Shown: positions 8,482 to 17,285, counted from the first letter of the stretch. The stretch: DNA of 64,000 nt from CAIWHR01 sp963726775 (GCA_963726775.1 CAVSDL010000006.1:62001-126000), one strand, 5' to 3'. Translations and numbers: made by a program. The notes: a model not told the origin generated them from the sequence alone.

Positions 8482-9249
8482 TCAGGCTGCGGCGATCAGC
8501 GTCGCCGTCAGCGCACCGAGGTCGCCGTACGTCACGGTGAGCGGTGTCGCGAGAGGCACTGTCAGCGCGCCTGCGTACGATCCGGTGGTGACGATCTGGC
8601 CGGCGCGCAGAGGCGTGCCGTATTCGACAAGAAAGTTCGCGAGCCACACGAACGGGCGCAGCGGATGTCCGTCCGGATGCCGGCCATCGCGGGTCAGCAG
8701 CGTGCCCGACGGCGCGGCGATCGCTACCGCAAAGGCGTCGAGCGCGCGGTCGAGGCCGCGATCCACGACCGGGCCGACAAACAAGCCCTGGTTGTTGGCG
8801 CCGTCGGCCAGCATTTCGGGAAAGCCGACGGTCGCGGGATCCACATAACGGCAGCCCAGCAATTCGAGCACCAGCCGCGTTTCCGCGATCGCGGCGCGCA
8901 CCTCGGCCTCGGAATAGGGCGCCGCGCGCGGTGGCAGGTCACGTCCCACGACGAACGCGATTTCGGGCTCGATCTGGATCGCGCCGGCGCTGACAGTGAC
9001 CGGACAGGGAGAGGTCCGGCGGATGGTCGGCGCGTAGATCGGCGCGACGATGGTCTTGTCGGGCGTCGGCACCGAGCATTTCCAGCCGCCGACCGGCGTT
9101 TCGAGCAGCTCGCTCACGCGGCGCTGGATCGCCAGCGCCGACGCGATGTCGGAGGGCCGGCAGGCTTGCGGAAGGCGCGCGCAGCGCGGTCCGCCGCGGC
9201 GCGCGGCGGCGAGAATGCGGGCGGCGTCGTTCGTTGCCGAGTTCGGCAT
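8482..9249 (-). CDS. 2-keto-4-pentenoate hydratase family protein (FAH fold)
   Basis: 255 residues from Met 9249, which has a GGAG ribosome site 8 bp upstream. An alternative ATG at 9273 overlaps the ATPase stop (ATGA). The central IQIEPEIAFVVGRDLPP segment is the Glu-x-Glu metal-binding strand of the MhpD/hydratase family, and LVLELLGCRYVDP and VTTGSYAGALTVP match later family motifs. These enzymes add or remove water on 2-keto-pentenoates. In this setting, beside a Weimberg-type operon, it could act on a 2-keto-3-deoxy acid rather than an aromatic-cleavage product; that is inference. Confidence 0.82.
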   Translation of the reverse strand: MPNSATNDAARILAAARRGGPRCARLPQACRPSDIASALAIQRRVSELLETPVGGWKCSVPTPDKTIVAPIYAPTIRRTSPCPVTVSAGAIQIEPEIAFVVGRDLPPRAAPYSEAEVRAAIAETRLVLELLGCRYVDPATVGFPEMLADGANNQGLFVGPVVDRGLDRALDAFAVAIAAPSGTLLTRDGRHPDGHPLRPFVWLANFLVEYGTPLRAGQIVTTGSYAGALTVPLATPLTVTYGDLGALTATLIAAA

Positions 9250-9269
9250 CGGAGTTTCTCCGGTGGCCG

Positions 9270-10058
9270 TCATGCGCGCGCGGTCGCGGTGCGCTTCAGC
9301 ACGCCATGGCGGAAGAAGATTTCGTTGATCTCGTCGCAGACCTCGACGAAGCGCGCAGTATGACGCGCTTCGAGGCCGCGCGGCCGCGGCAGTCCGATCA
9401 CGATCTCGCGGTCGATGCGTCCCGGGCGCGCCGACATCACCAGCACCCGATCGGCGAGCAGCACCGCCTCGTCGACGCTGTGCGTGATGAACAGGACCGT
9501 CTTCTTCGTGCGCATCCACAGCTCCTCGATGTCGAGCCGCATCTGCTCGCGGGTCAACGCATCGAGCGCGCCGAAAGGCTCGTCCATCAGCAGGAGCGGC
9601 GGATCGTGCAGCAGCGCGCGCGCGATCGAGGCACGCTGGCGCATGCCGCCGGAGAGCTCGTGCGGATAGCGGTTGGCGAATTCGTCCAGCCCTACCTGCT
9701 GCAGCAGTTCGGTGGCGCGCGCGCGATACTTTTCGATGGGCAGTCCGCGCATGTCGGCCTGGAAGAGCACGTTGTCGAGCGTGTTGCGCCACTCCAGCAG
9801 CACGGGACTCTGGAACACGATGCCGACGTTGGTGACCGGTCCCGAAACCCTCTTGCCCGACACGTCGATGGCGCCCGTGGTGCACGGGTGCAAGCCGGCG
9901 ACGAGGCGCAGGAGCGTCGACTTGCCGCAACCGGACGGACCGACGATGGCGATGAACTCACCGTCGGCGGCGTCGATGTTGACCTCCGCCAGCGCGAGCG
10001 TTTCCTGCCCGCCGCGCCGGTAGGTCTTGGTCACGCCGTGAATGCGGATGCCGTCCAT
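9270..10058 (-). CDS. ABC transporter ATP-binding protein, NitT/TauT (SsuB/TauB) type
   Basis: 262 residues. Walker A GPSGCGKST (40-48), a Q-loop in IVFQSPVLLEW, signature LSGGMRQR, Walker B LLLMDEPFGALD and the H-loop in FITHSVDEA are all intact. The FQxPxLLxW and DEPFGALDALTR wording is typical of the nitrate/sulfonate/taurine subfamily. The start at 10058 has CAGGAG five bases upstream and lies inside the end of iclR (28-bp overlap). Its permease and binding protein are not downstream but on the other side of the iclR promoter (10936-12779), so one transporter is split over a divergent pair of operons. Confidence 0.93.
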   Translation of the reverse strand: MDGIRIHGVTKTYRRGGQETLALAEVNIDAADGEFIAIVGPSGCGKSTLLRLVAGLHPCTTGAIDVSGKRVSGPVTNVGIVFQSPVLLEWRNTLDNVLFQADMRGLPIEKYRARATELLQQVGLDEFANRYPHELSGGMRQRASIARALLHDPPLLLMDEPFGALDALTREQMRLDIEELWMRTKKTVLFITHSVDEAVLLADRVLVMSARPGRIDREIVIGLPRPRGLEARHTARFVEVCDEINEIFFRHGVLKRTATARA

Positions 10059-10852
10059 GGACGCTCCTGGGTGGTGCCCGCGCCCCGGGGCCAGATCATC
10101 GCGAGCTTGTCGGCCGCCTGGCGCAGCAGGCGATGGTATTCGTCGTACCGCGACGGCGTGATGCGCAGCACCGGTCCCGCGATGCTCATCGTTCCCACGA
10201 CCGGTCGCGACGTCCCGGTGCGGATCGCGACGGCCAGCGCGGCGACACCGGGCTCGGCCTCTTCGACCGCCAGCCCGAATCCGCGATGGCGCGTCGCCGC
10301 GAGTTCCGTCTTGAGACTTTCGAGCGTCATGACGGCGCGCGGACCGTAGGGTCCCGGCTTGCCGAGGCCGCCCTCGAGCGCGTGCCGCGCGGCATCCTCG
10401 TCGTTCATCGTGGCGAGCCACGCCTTGCCGTTGGCCGTCGCGTGGAGCACGAGGGGACCGCTCATCGCCGGCTGGTACATGAGCCCCGCGGCAGCGCCTT
10501 GAGCCGAGGCGAGCCAGGCGAGCCCGCGTCCTTGCACGACGGTGAGGCGGACCAGTTCGCGACACTGCGCGGCGACCTCGTCGATGATCGGCTGAACGAG
10601 GCCCGGCAGGCCCGTGCCGTGCAGATACTGCTGGCCGAGTAGCGATAGCTTGAGCGTCAGCCGATACTGGTCGGTGCTCGCGTTCTGCTCGACCCAGCCA
10701 AGCTCGCATAGCTGGGCCAGCAAGCGGTGGGTGGCGCCCTTCGGGACATCGAGCCAGGCGGCGATGTCCGACAGCCGAAGCCAGCGCGCCTCGGCAGACA
10801 GGTGTTCCAACACTTCCAGGCACCTTTCGAGGACGCCCTTGACAACGCGCAT
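10031..10852 (-). CDS. IclR-family transcriptional regulator
   Basis: 273 residues. The N-terminal winged helix-turn-helix (about 7-70, with RLSDIAAWLDVPKGATHRLL) is followed by the IclR effector-binding domain (about 85-255; GLAWLASAQG, HATANGKAWLA, GFGLAVEEAEPGVAALAVAI). Such regulators usually control a neighbouring catabolic operon in response to a small acid. It is first in the minus operon, with its promoter and a palindrome in the 83-bp gap to the divergent permease gene, which fits autoregulation and control of both arms. Confidence 0.93.
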   Translation of the reverse strand: MRVVKGVLERCLEVLEHLSAEARWLRLSDIAAWLDVPKGATHRLLAQLCELGWVEQNASTDQYRLTLKLSLLGQQYLHGTGLPGLVQPIIDEVAAQCRELVRLTVVQGRGLAWLASAQGAAAGLMYQPAMSGPLVLHATANGKAWLATMNDEDAARHALEGGLGKPGPYGPRAVMTLESLKTELAATRHRGFGLAVEEAEPGVAALAVAIRTGTSRPVVGTMSIAGPVLRITPSRYDEYHRLLRQAADKLAMIWPRGAGTTQERPWTASAFTA

Positions 10853-10868
10853 CGTTAATGTGACACTT

Positions 10869-10880
10869 TTCCAAATGGAA
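10869..10880. promoter_or_regulatory. Candidate IclR operator (TTCCA-AA-TGGAA)
   Basis: A 12-bp inverted repeat with 5-bp perfect arms lies in the divergent gap. It sits just after the predicted start of iclR transcription and upstream of the permease gene, where a bound regulator could block iclR and influence the other arm. Assignment to the IclR protein rests on position and on the TTCCA/TGGAA style of arms used by IclR-type regulators. Confidence 0.55.
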
Positions 10881-10887
10881 CGTCGTT

Positions 10888-10916
10888 ACATTAGCTGACG
10901 TTGCCCAGATTGTCAA
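10888..10916 (-). promoter_or_regulatory. Sigma-70 promoter for iclR
   Basis: On the minus strand a perfect TTGACA (10911-10916) and TAATGT (10888-10893) are separated by 17 bp. Transcription would start near 10881, directly beside the palindrome at 10869-10880. The plus-strand promoter of the permease operon must lie in the same gap, but I see only weak matches for it. Confidence 0.65.
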
Positions 10917-10935
10917 CGGTCGAGAGGGGACGTCC

Positions 10936-11748
10936 GTGCCAGGAATACGATTGGGCCGCCTTGGCCAGCCGGCACAGCTAGCGCTTACTTTTTTCGGCTT
11001 CCTCGTGGTATGGGAGGTCGCGGTTCGATTGGCAGGTGTCCCGGCCTACATCCTGCCGCCGCCGACCCAGATCTTCGCCGACCTGTGGCGCCGGCTTCCC
11101 CGGCTAGCCGCGGCCAGCGCCTACACGGTGCAACCGATGGTTCTGGGCTTCCTTGCTGCGGTCGTCTTCGGCGTCGCGATCGCCTTGGTGATCGCCTTTT
11201 CGCGCACGCTGCAGAACATCATCTATCCGCTGCTGGTATTTTTCCAGATCATCCCGAAGATCGCCGTGGCGCCGCTCTTCATCATCTGGTTCGGCTTCGG
11301 CCTCATGCCCAAGGTGCTGCTGGTCTTCCTGCTTTCGTTCTTTCCCGTGGTCGTCAGCGCGATTACGGCATTCCGATCGGTGGACGCGGATATCGTGGAC
11401 CTCGCCCGTTCGACCGGAGCGTCGCGCATGCGGACGTTCTGGAAAGTGCAGCTGCCTCATGCGCTGCCGACGTTGTTCACAGGCTTCAAGGTCGCGGCGG
11501 CGCTGTCGGCCACCGCGGCGGTTGTCGCGGAGTTCGTGGCCTCCGATCAGGGCCTGGGCTACCTGCTGCTCGAGTACAACGGAGCGCTCGACACCAGCAT
11601 GACGTTTGCGACCATCATCGTGCTCTCGGCGCTCGGCCTCACGCTCTACGGAATCGTCGAGCTTCTGGAGCGGGTCTCCATTCCGTGGCACATCTCGCGC
11701 CGGCAAGGTGCGGGAGACCCGGGTCCGCCGCTCGCCGGCAATCCATGA
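10936..11748 (+). CDS. ABC transporter permease, NitT/TauT (SsuC/TauC) type
   Basis: 270 residues with about six membrane spans. The EAA-type cytoplasmic loop is seen in DLARSTGASRMRTFWKVQLP, and VVAEFVASDQGLGYLL near the C-terminal third is typical of SsuC/TauC-like permeases. It starts with GTG at 10936 after a GAGAGGGGA ribosome site. First gene of the right arm of the IclR divergon, followed by the binding protein; the ATPase is in the left arm. Substrate not determined from sequence. Confidence 0.93.
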   Translation: MPGIRLGRLGQPAQLALTFFGFLVVWEVAVRLAGVPAYILPPPTQIFADLWRRLPRLAAASAYTVQPMVLGFLAAVVFGVAIALVIAFSRTLQNIIYPLLVFFQIIPKIAVAPLFIIWFGFGLMPKVLLVFLLSFFPVVVSAITAFRSVDADIVDLARSTGASRMRTFWKVQLPHALPTLFTGFKVAAALSATAAVVAEFVASDQGLGYLLLEYNGALDTSMTFATIIVLSALGLTLYGIVELLERVSIPWHISRRQGAGDPGPPLAGNP

Positions 11749-11804
11749 GTCACGGCGGCCCGGGATTCACCGATTTCGCTTCGAACAACACAATGGAGGG
11801 GGAC

Positions 11805-12779
11805 ATGAAGCAACTGATACGGTTTGTCGCGCTCGGCGTGGCGCTATCGCTGGCAAACGTGGCCGCCGCGGAAGACAAGGCCTCGCTGCGCCTCAACTGG
11901 CTTGTGTACGGCTTCCATTCGTTCTTCTATCTCGGCGTTGACAAGGGCTATTACAAGGACGAGGGAATCGACCTCACCATCGGCGAGGGCCAGGGCTCCG
12001 GTCGCGCAGTGCAGCTGGTGGGCGCGAAATCCGACACCTTCGGCCTGTCCGACGGCTCGAGCGTGATCGCGGGCGCCACCAAGGGCGCGCCGATCCAGGC
12101 TTTCATGGGGGTGATGAACAAATCGCCCTTCGCGATCATCTATCGCTCGGACTCCGGCATCAAGTCGCTGAAGGATTTCGAAGGCAAGACGATCGCCGCG
12201 ACCACCGGTGAAGCAGGTCTCGTGATTTTCCCGGCGATCGTCAGCAACAACAAGCTCAACGGCGACGCGATCAAGTTCCTGCGCGTCGACGGCGCCGGCA
12301 AGATCGTCGCGATGCTCGAAAAACGCGTCGACGCGATGCTGGGCGGCCTCGAGAATCAGGCGCTGATCCTGCCGCAGCGCGGGATGCCGGTCGGGACGTT
12401 CAACTACAGCGACATCGGCGTCAACACGCTGGGACTCGTCCTGCATGCGAACAAGGAAACCATCGACAAGAACCCGGACCTCGTGCGCCGCTTCGCCCGC
12501 GCCACGCAAAAGGCGCTCGCCTACGCGGAAAAAAATCCCGATGAATCGATCGCCGCCATCGCCAAGCTCAAGCCGGACCTGGACAAGGATCTGGCCCTGA
12601 AACAGCTCAAGGCCGGACTGACACTCGTTCGCGCGAGCGCCGGCGCAAACCAGCCGCTGGGCTGGATGTCGCCGGGGGATTGGGAGCAGACGCTGAAGCT
12701 GATGAAGGAGTATCAGGAACTGCAGACCGACATGACCCCGTCGAGCTTCTACAGCAACGGGTACATCGCCGCCCGTTGA
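11805..12779 (+). CDS. ABC transporter substrate-binding protein, NMT1/SsuA type
   Basis: 324 residues with a signal peptide (about 1-21, cleavage after NVAAA) and a type II periplasmic binding fold of the NMT1/THI5/SsuA group: LRLNWLVYGFHSFFYLG at the start, then GIDLTIGEGQGSG, KSLKDFEGKTIAATTGEAG and a domain crossover near VGTFNYSDIG. Family members bind sulfonates, nitrate, pyrimidine precursors, riboflavin or aromatic acids. The start at 11805 follows a strong GGAGGGGGAC site; an ATG 12 bp earlier is less well placed. The stop overlaps the next ATG (TGATG), linking it to the SDR. Confidence 0.92.
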   Translation: MKQLIRFVALGVALSLANVAAAEDKASLRLNWLVYGFHSFFYLGVDKGYYKDEGIDLTIGEGQGSGRAVQLVGAKSDTFGLSDGSSVIAGATKGAPIQAFMGVMNKSPFAIIYRSDSGIKSLKDFEGKTIAATTGEAGLVIFPAIVSNNKLNGDAIKFLRVDGAGKIVAMLEKRVDAMLGGLENQALILPQRGMPVGTFNYSDIGVNTLGLVLHANKETIDKNPDLVRRFARATQKALAYAEKNPDESIAAIAKLKPDLDKDLALKQLKAGLTLVRASAGANQPLGWMSPGDWEQTLKLMKEYQELQTDMTPSSFYSNGYIAAR

Positions 12780-13552
12780 TGCGGCCGGTTGCCTACGACT
12801 TCGCGGGCCGTGCGGCGATCGTCACCGGAGGCGCCGGCGGCTTCGGCCGGGCGATCGCGGCGCGGCTCCACGCTTCCGGCGCGGCGGTCGCGCTGTGGGA
12901 CGCCGATGCGGCTGCGGCAGCGGACGCCGCGCACGCGCTCGGCGACCGGGCCCTCGCGCAGGCGGTAGACATTACCGACGAGGCGTCGGTGGCGGCCGCC
13001 GCGCGCGCCGCCGTGCAACGCTTCGGGCGCATCGACATGCTGGTCAACAACGCCGGCATCCTCGGACCGGTCGCGAACACGTGGGAACACCGGACCGAGG
13101 AATTCCGCCACGTCGTCGACGTCAATCTCACCGGAGCGTTCATCTGCTGCCGCGCGATCGTGCCGCTCATGCTCGCCAATCCGCGGGATCCGGGCTCGGG
13201 ACGGCGTGGTAGCATCGTCAATGTCTCGTCGATCCAGGCCAAGGAAGGCATGCCGCGCGCCGCCGCTTATGCCGCGTCCAAGGCGGGGCTGATCGCGCTG
13301 ACCAAGACGCTCGGCAAGGAGCTGGCCGAATCGGGCATCCCGGTCAACGCGATCACTCCGGCCATCGCGGAGACGTCGATGGCGCGCGACCTCACGCCGG
13401 AACGACGGCAGGAGATCCTGGACCGGATTCCGATGCGGCGATTCGTGACCGTCGAGGAGATTGCCGCGCAGGTTGCCTGGCTCTGCTCCGACGACTGTTC
13501 GTTCGCGACGGGCGCAGTGTTCGATCTTTCCGGAGGTCGTGCGACCTACTGA
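12779..13552 (+). CDS. SDR-family sugar/alcohol dehydrogenase
   Basis: 257 residues, a classical short-chain dehydrogenase: NAD(P)-binding TGGAGGFG (16-23), NNAG (90-93), catalytic Ser near 150 in NVSSIQ, Tyr164 and Lys168 in YAASK. Asp41 at the end of the second strand (LWDAD) favours NAD over NADP. It starts in a TGATG overlap with the binding-protein gene and ends 2 bp before the FAH-family dehydratase. In a Weimberg-type scheme it would oxidise the imported sugar or hydroxy acid before dehydration; the exact substrate is unknown. Confidence 0.85.
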   Translation: MRPVAYDFAGRAAIVTGGAGGFGRAIAARLHASGAAVALWDADAAAAADAAHALGDRALAQAVDITDEASVAAAARAAVQRFGRIDMLVNNAGILGPVANTWEHRTEEFRHVVDVNLTGAFICCRAIVPLMLANPRDPGSGRRGSIVNVSSIQAKEGMPRAAAYAASKAGLIALTKTLGKELAESGIPVNAITPAIAETSMARDLTPERRQEILDRIPMRRFVTVEEIAAQVAWLCSDDCSFATGAVFDLSGGRATY

Positions 13553-13554
13553 CC

Positions 13555-14733
13555 ATGAAGGAAATGCTGACGCCGAAGGCCTGCCTGCCCAAGGACCACG
13601 ATCGCGCGATCCTGGTCGGGCGCGTGTGGTTGCCCGATGCCGATGGGCCGGCGCTGGTCCAGGTGCGAGGCGACGGGATCTACGATCTGTCGACGGTGGC
13701 GGCCACGGCCAGCCGCCTGCTCGATCTTCCCGACCCGGCCGCCGCGATCCGCGCCGCCAAGGGGCTGCCGCGGCTCGCGTCGCTCGCCGAAACCCTTGCC
13801 AATTCGGACAGCGACGGACAAGACAAGGCGCGGCCGTGGTTCCTGGCACCCTGCGATCTCCAGGCGATCAAGGCCTCCGGCGTCACGTTCGTCTCCAGCA
13901 TGCTCGAGCGCGTGATCGAGGAGCAGGCGGGGGGCGATGCTTCGAAGGCCGAGGCGGTGCGCCGCGATGTCGTCGCCGTGATCGGCGGCAACCTCTCGAG
14001 CATCCGCCCGGGCTCTCCCGAGGCGGCGCGGCTGAAGGACATGCTGATCGCCAAGGGCATGTGGTCGCAATATCTCGAGGTGGGCATCGGACCCGACGCC
14101 GAGATCTTCACCAAGTCGCAGCCCATGTCCGCGGTCGGCCTCGGCGCCGAAATCGGGATCCATCCGAAGTCGGAGTGGAACAATCCGGAACCGGAGATCG
14201 TGCTGGCCGTGAACAGCCGGCGGCAGACGCTGGGCGCGACGCTCGGCAACGATGTCAACCTGCGCGACTTCGAAGGGCGCAGCGCACTTCTGCTCGGCAA
14301 GGCCAAGGACAACAATGCGTCGTGCGCGATCGGACCGTTCATCCGCCTGTTCGACCGCGATTTCGGCATCGACGACGTGCGCCAGTGCGAGCTTGCGATG
14401 CGCGTCGACGGTCCCGACGGCTTCGTGCTCGACGGGTCGAGCTCGATGGCCATGATCAGCCGCGACCCGCTGGACCTGGTCGGCCACGCCATCGGGCCCC
14501 ATCACCAGTACCCCGACGGCCTGGTGCTGTTCCTCGGCACGATGTTCGCGCCGACCAAGGACCGCCTCGCGCCCGGGCAGGGCTTCACCCATGTCGTCGG
14601 CGACGTCGTCACCGTGACGACGCCGCGGCTCGGCGCGCTCGTCAACCGCGTCAATCACAGCGACAGAATCGCGCCGTGGACCTTCGGGACGGGCGCACTG
14701 ATGGCCAACCTCGCACGGCGGCGGCTGATCTAG
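13555..14733 (+). CDS. FAH-family 2-keto-3-deoxy-pentonate dehydratase (XylX/KdaD-like)
   Basis: 392 residues, matching the length of XylX-type enzymes rather than the shorter FAH hydrolases. The metal-site strand is PEPEIVLAVN (211-220), and the stretch GNDVNLRDFEG followed by LLLGKAKDNNASCAIGP is characteristic of the 2-keto-3-deoxy-D-xylonate/arabinonate dehydratase group, which forms alpha-ketoglutarate semialdehyde. The next gene is a fitting semialdehyde dehydrogenase, which strongly supports the role. Whether the substrate is the D-xylose or the L- or D-arabinose-derived keto acid cannot be read from the sequence. Confidence 0.85.
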   Translation: MKEMLTPKACLPKDHDRAILVGRVWLPDADGPALVQVRGDGIYDLSTVAATASRLLDLPDPAAAIRAAKGLPRLASLAETLANSDSDGQDKARPWFLAPCDLQAIKASGVTFVSSMLERVIEEQAGGDASKAEAVRRDVVAVIGGNLSSIRPGSPEAARLKDMLIAKGMWSQYLEVGIGPDAEIFTKSQPMSAVGLGAEIGIHPKSEWNNPEPEIVLAVNSRRQTLGATLGNDVNLRDFEGRSALLLGKAKDNNASCAIGPFIRLFDRDFGIDDVRQCELAMRVDGPDGFVLDGSSSMAMISRDPLDLVGHAIGPHHQYPDGLVLFLGTMFAPTKDRLAPGQGFTHVVGDVVTVTTPRLGALVNRVNHSDRIAPWTFGTGALMANLARRRLI

Positions 14734-14752
14734 CGGCGCCCGGAGCAACACG

Positions 14753-16192
14753 ATGCCCAACACCTTCAGGAATCTCGTCGGCGGCGAATGGGTGGCCGGC
14801 GCCACCACGACTGCCAACCGCAATCCCTCCGACGTTCGCGACGTGATCGGCGACTACGCGCAGGCCGACGCCGCGCAGACACGCGAGGCCGTCGCTGCCG
14901 CGAAACATGCGTTTCCCGCGTGGGCGGCGGGGTCGATCCAGGACCGCTCGAACATTCTCGACCGCGTCGGCACGGAAATCCTGGCGCGCAAGGACGAACT
15001 CGGCCGCCTCCTGTCGCGCGAGGAAGGCAAGACGCTGCCGGAAGGCATCGGCGAAGCGGCGCGCGCCGGATTCATCTTCAAGTACTTTGCGGCCGAAGTG
15101 CTGCGCATGACCGGCGACAAGCTCCCCTCGATTCGGGTGGGCATCGACGTCGAAGTCACGCGCGAGCCGGTCGGCGTCGTCGCCCTGATCACGCCATGGA
15201 ACTTCCCGATGGCGATTCCGGCATGGAAGATCGCGCCGGCGCTCGCCTACGGGAACACCGTCGTGTTCAAGCCGGCGGATCTCGTGCCGGGGTGCGCATG
15301 GGCGCTGGCCGAGATCCTGGCGAAGTCGGGCATTCCCGCCGGCGTCTTCAATCTGGTGATGGGGCGCGGCTCGGTCGTCGGCGAGACGCTGGTCAATCAC
15401 CCGGATGTCGCGGCGATCAGCTTCACGGGCTCCGTGGGCACTGGTCGCGCCATCGCCGCCAAGGCCATCATGCGCATGGCCAAGGTCCAGCTGGAAATGG
15501 GCGGCAAGAATCCCCTGATCGTGCTCGACAACGCGGATCTGCCGACCGCGATCACCGTGGCGATACAGGGCGCGTACTACTCGACGGGCCAGCGCTGCAC
15601 GGCGTCGTCGCGCCTCATCGTCACCGCCGGCATCCACGACCGCTTCGTCGCCGGCATGACCGAGAAACTGAAGTCCCTCAAGGTCGACGACGCGCTCGCG
15701 ACGGGTACGGACATCGGACCCGTCGTCGATCAGAGCCAGCTCGACCAGGACCTCGCGTACGTTGAAGCGGGGAAGGCCGAAGGCGCGCACCTCGCCGTCG
15801 GCGGCGAGCGTCTCACGCGCGCCAACGAGGGTTACTACCTGTCGCCCGCGCTGTTCACCGACGCGAACAATGGCATGCGCATCGCACGCGAGGAAATTTT
15901 CGGCCCCGTGGCGTGCGTCATTCGGGCCATGAGTTACGACGAGGCCCTGGCGCTTGCCAACGACACCGAATTCGGGCTGTGCGCCGGCATCGTCACGACG
16001 TCGCTCAAATACGCATCGCATTTCAAGCGCCATGCGCAGGCCGGGATGGTGATGGTCAACCTGCCCACGGCCGGCGTCGACTATCACGTGCCGTTCGGTG
16101 GCCGCAAAGGCTCGAGCTACGGCTCGCGCGAGCAGGGCCGCTACGCCGCCGAATTCTTCACCACGGTCAAGACAGCCTATACCGCACCTTGA
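14753..16192 (+). CDS. Alpha-ketoglutarate-semialdehyde dehydrogenase
   Basis: 479 residues, ALDH superfamily. The NAD(P)-site motif TPWNFPMAIPAWK is at 147-159, FTGSVGTG at 224-231, general base Glu248 in LEMGG, nucleophile Cys282 in GQRCTASSR, and EEIFGPV further on; all residues are intact. The FPMAIP and GQRCTASSR wording fits KGSADH/XylA-AraE type enzymes that oxidise 2-oxoglutarate semialdehyde to 2-oxoglutarate. It lies 19 bp after the XylX-like dehydratase and closes the operon begun at 10936. It could also serve the IlvD/EDD plus DapA-type route at 35.6-38.5 kb. Confidence 0.88.
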   Translation: MPNTFRNLVGGEWVAGATTTANRNPSDVRDVIGDYAQADAAQTREAVAAAKHAFPAWAAGSIQDRSNILDRVGTEILARKDELGRLLSREEGKTLPEGIGEAARAGFIFKYFAAEVLRMTGDKLPSIRVGIDVEVTREPVGVVALITPWNFPMAIPAWKIAPALAYGNTVVFKPADLVPGCAWALAEILAKSGIPAGVFNLVMGRGSVVGETLVNHPDVAAISFTGSVGTGRAIAAKAIMRMAKVQLEMGGKNPLIVLDNADLPTAITVAIQGAYYSTGQRCTASSRLIVTAGIHDRFVAGMTEKLKSLKVDDALATGTDIGPVVDQSQLDQDLAYVEAGKAEGAHLAVGGERLTRANEGYYLSPALFTDANNGMRIAREEIFGPVACVIRAMSYDEALALANDTEFGLCAGIVTTSLKYASHFKRHAQAGMVMVNLPTAGVDYHVPFGGRKGSSYGSREQGRYAAEFFTTVKTAYTAP

Positions 16193-16250
16193 CCCGCTGC
16201 CGCACGCGCGGCGGGTCTTCGTCGATGCTTGGCGTTCCCTTGCGCAAGGG
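16193..16250. terminator. Hairpins between convergent operons
   Basis: Two potential stems lie between the converging genes: ACCCGC paired with GCGGGT just after the dehydrogenase stop, and the palindrome CCCTTGCGCAAGGG at 16237-16250. Neither has a strong T-run, so termination is probable only by position. Confidence 0.35.
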
Positions 16251-16271
16251 ACGCGATGGCCGCCGCTGCCG

Positions 16272-17282
16272 TCATTCTTCCATCTTGACGCCCGCCTCGC
16301 GGATCAGCTTTCCGAATCGATCGTAATCGGCGCGATTGAGTTCGGCGAACTCTCCGATGGTCAGGTTGCCGGGCTCGCCCGCGAGCCCCGCGATGCGCTT
16401 CTGCACTTCCGGCGTCTTCAGCGCCTTGGCGATCTCGTCGTGCAACTTGACGACGATGTCTCTGGGCGTCGCCGCGGGGGCGAAGACGCCGTACCAGGTC
16501 GTCATTTCCAGTCCCGGAAATCCGGCCTCGGCGAGCGTGGGCACGTCGGGCAGCTCCGGGGAGCGCCGCGCGGTGGTGACGGCCAACGCACGCAGTTTTC
16601 CGCCCTTGATCTGGCCGATCGAGGAGGACGTCGTGTCGAACATGAGCTGCGCGTTCCCGGCGATGAGATCGACGTGCGCCTGGCTGCTGCCCTTGTACGG
16701 CACGTGGGTCATCTGCACGCCGGCCAGATTCTTGAAGGCCTCGCCGGCAAGGTGCTGCGTGCTGCCCGAGCCCGACGACGCGTAGTTGAACGTGCCGGGC
16801 TTCGCCTTCATCTGCGCGACCAGCTCGCGCACGTCCTTTGCGGTGACCGAAGGCCCGACGACGAGCACGTTGGGCACCACCATCACCAGCGAGACGGGCG
16901 TGAGGTCCTTCAACGCGTCGAAGCCGAGCTTGAGCAGGTGCGGCGCGATCGCCTGGCCGGTATTGGTGGCGACCAGCAGCGTGTAGCCGTCGGGCGCCGA
17001 CTTGGCGGTGACGTCGGCGGCGATGGTGTTCGACGCCCCCGGCCGGTTCTCGATGACGAACGGCTGCTTCATCGAGTCGCCAAGCTCCTTGCCGAGCATC
17101 CGCGCGACGATGTCCGTCCCGCCGCCCGGCGATGCGCCGACCATGAGGCGCACCGGCTTGCCCGGATACGATTGCGCAACGGCAACGACCGGCGCAAGCG
17201 CGCCCAGTGCCGCGAATGCGACCGCGGCAAAGCGCGCGGAGGCGCGCAGGAAAATCCGCTTCGTTGCGAAGCAGGCGGCCAT
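16272..17282 (-). CDS. Tripartite tricarboxylate transporter substrate-binding protein (Bug family)
   Basis: 336 residues with a signal peptide (about 10-37, cleavage after VAVAQ) and a Bug/TctC fold: YPGKPVRLMVGASPGGGTDI at the mature N-terminus, VIENRPGASN, GYTLLVATNTGQAI, VPYKGSSQAHVDLIAGNAQL and FDTTSSSIGQIKGGKLRALAV. It is the last gene of the minus operon 20289-16272, 3 bp after the FAH hydrolase. No TctA/TctB membrane subunits are nearby, so, as often in Burkholderiales, it is an orphan receptor that may use a membrane part elsewhere or act as a sensor. Confidence 0.93.
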   Translation of the reverse strand: MAACFATKRIFLRASARFAAVAFAALGALAPVVAVAQSYPGKPVRLMVGASPGGGTDIVARMLGKELGDSMKQPFVIENRPGASNTIAADVTAKSAPDGYTLLVATNTGQAIAPHLLKLGFDALKDLTPVSLVMVVPNVLVVGPSVTAKDVRELVAQMKAKPGTFNYASSGSGSTQHLAGEAFKNLAGVQMTHVPYKGSSQAHVDLIAGNAQLMFDTTSSSIGQIKGGKLRALAVTTARRSPELPDVPTLAEAGFPGLEMTTWYGVFAPAATPRDIVVKLHDEIAKALKTPEVQKRIAGLAGEPGNLTIGEFAELNRADYDRFGKLIREAGVKMEE

Positions 17283-17285
17283 CGG

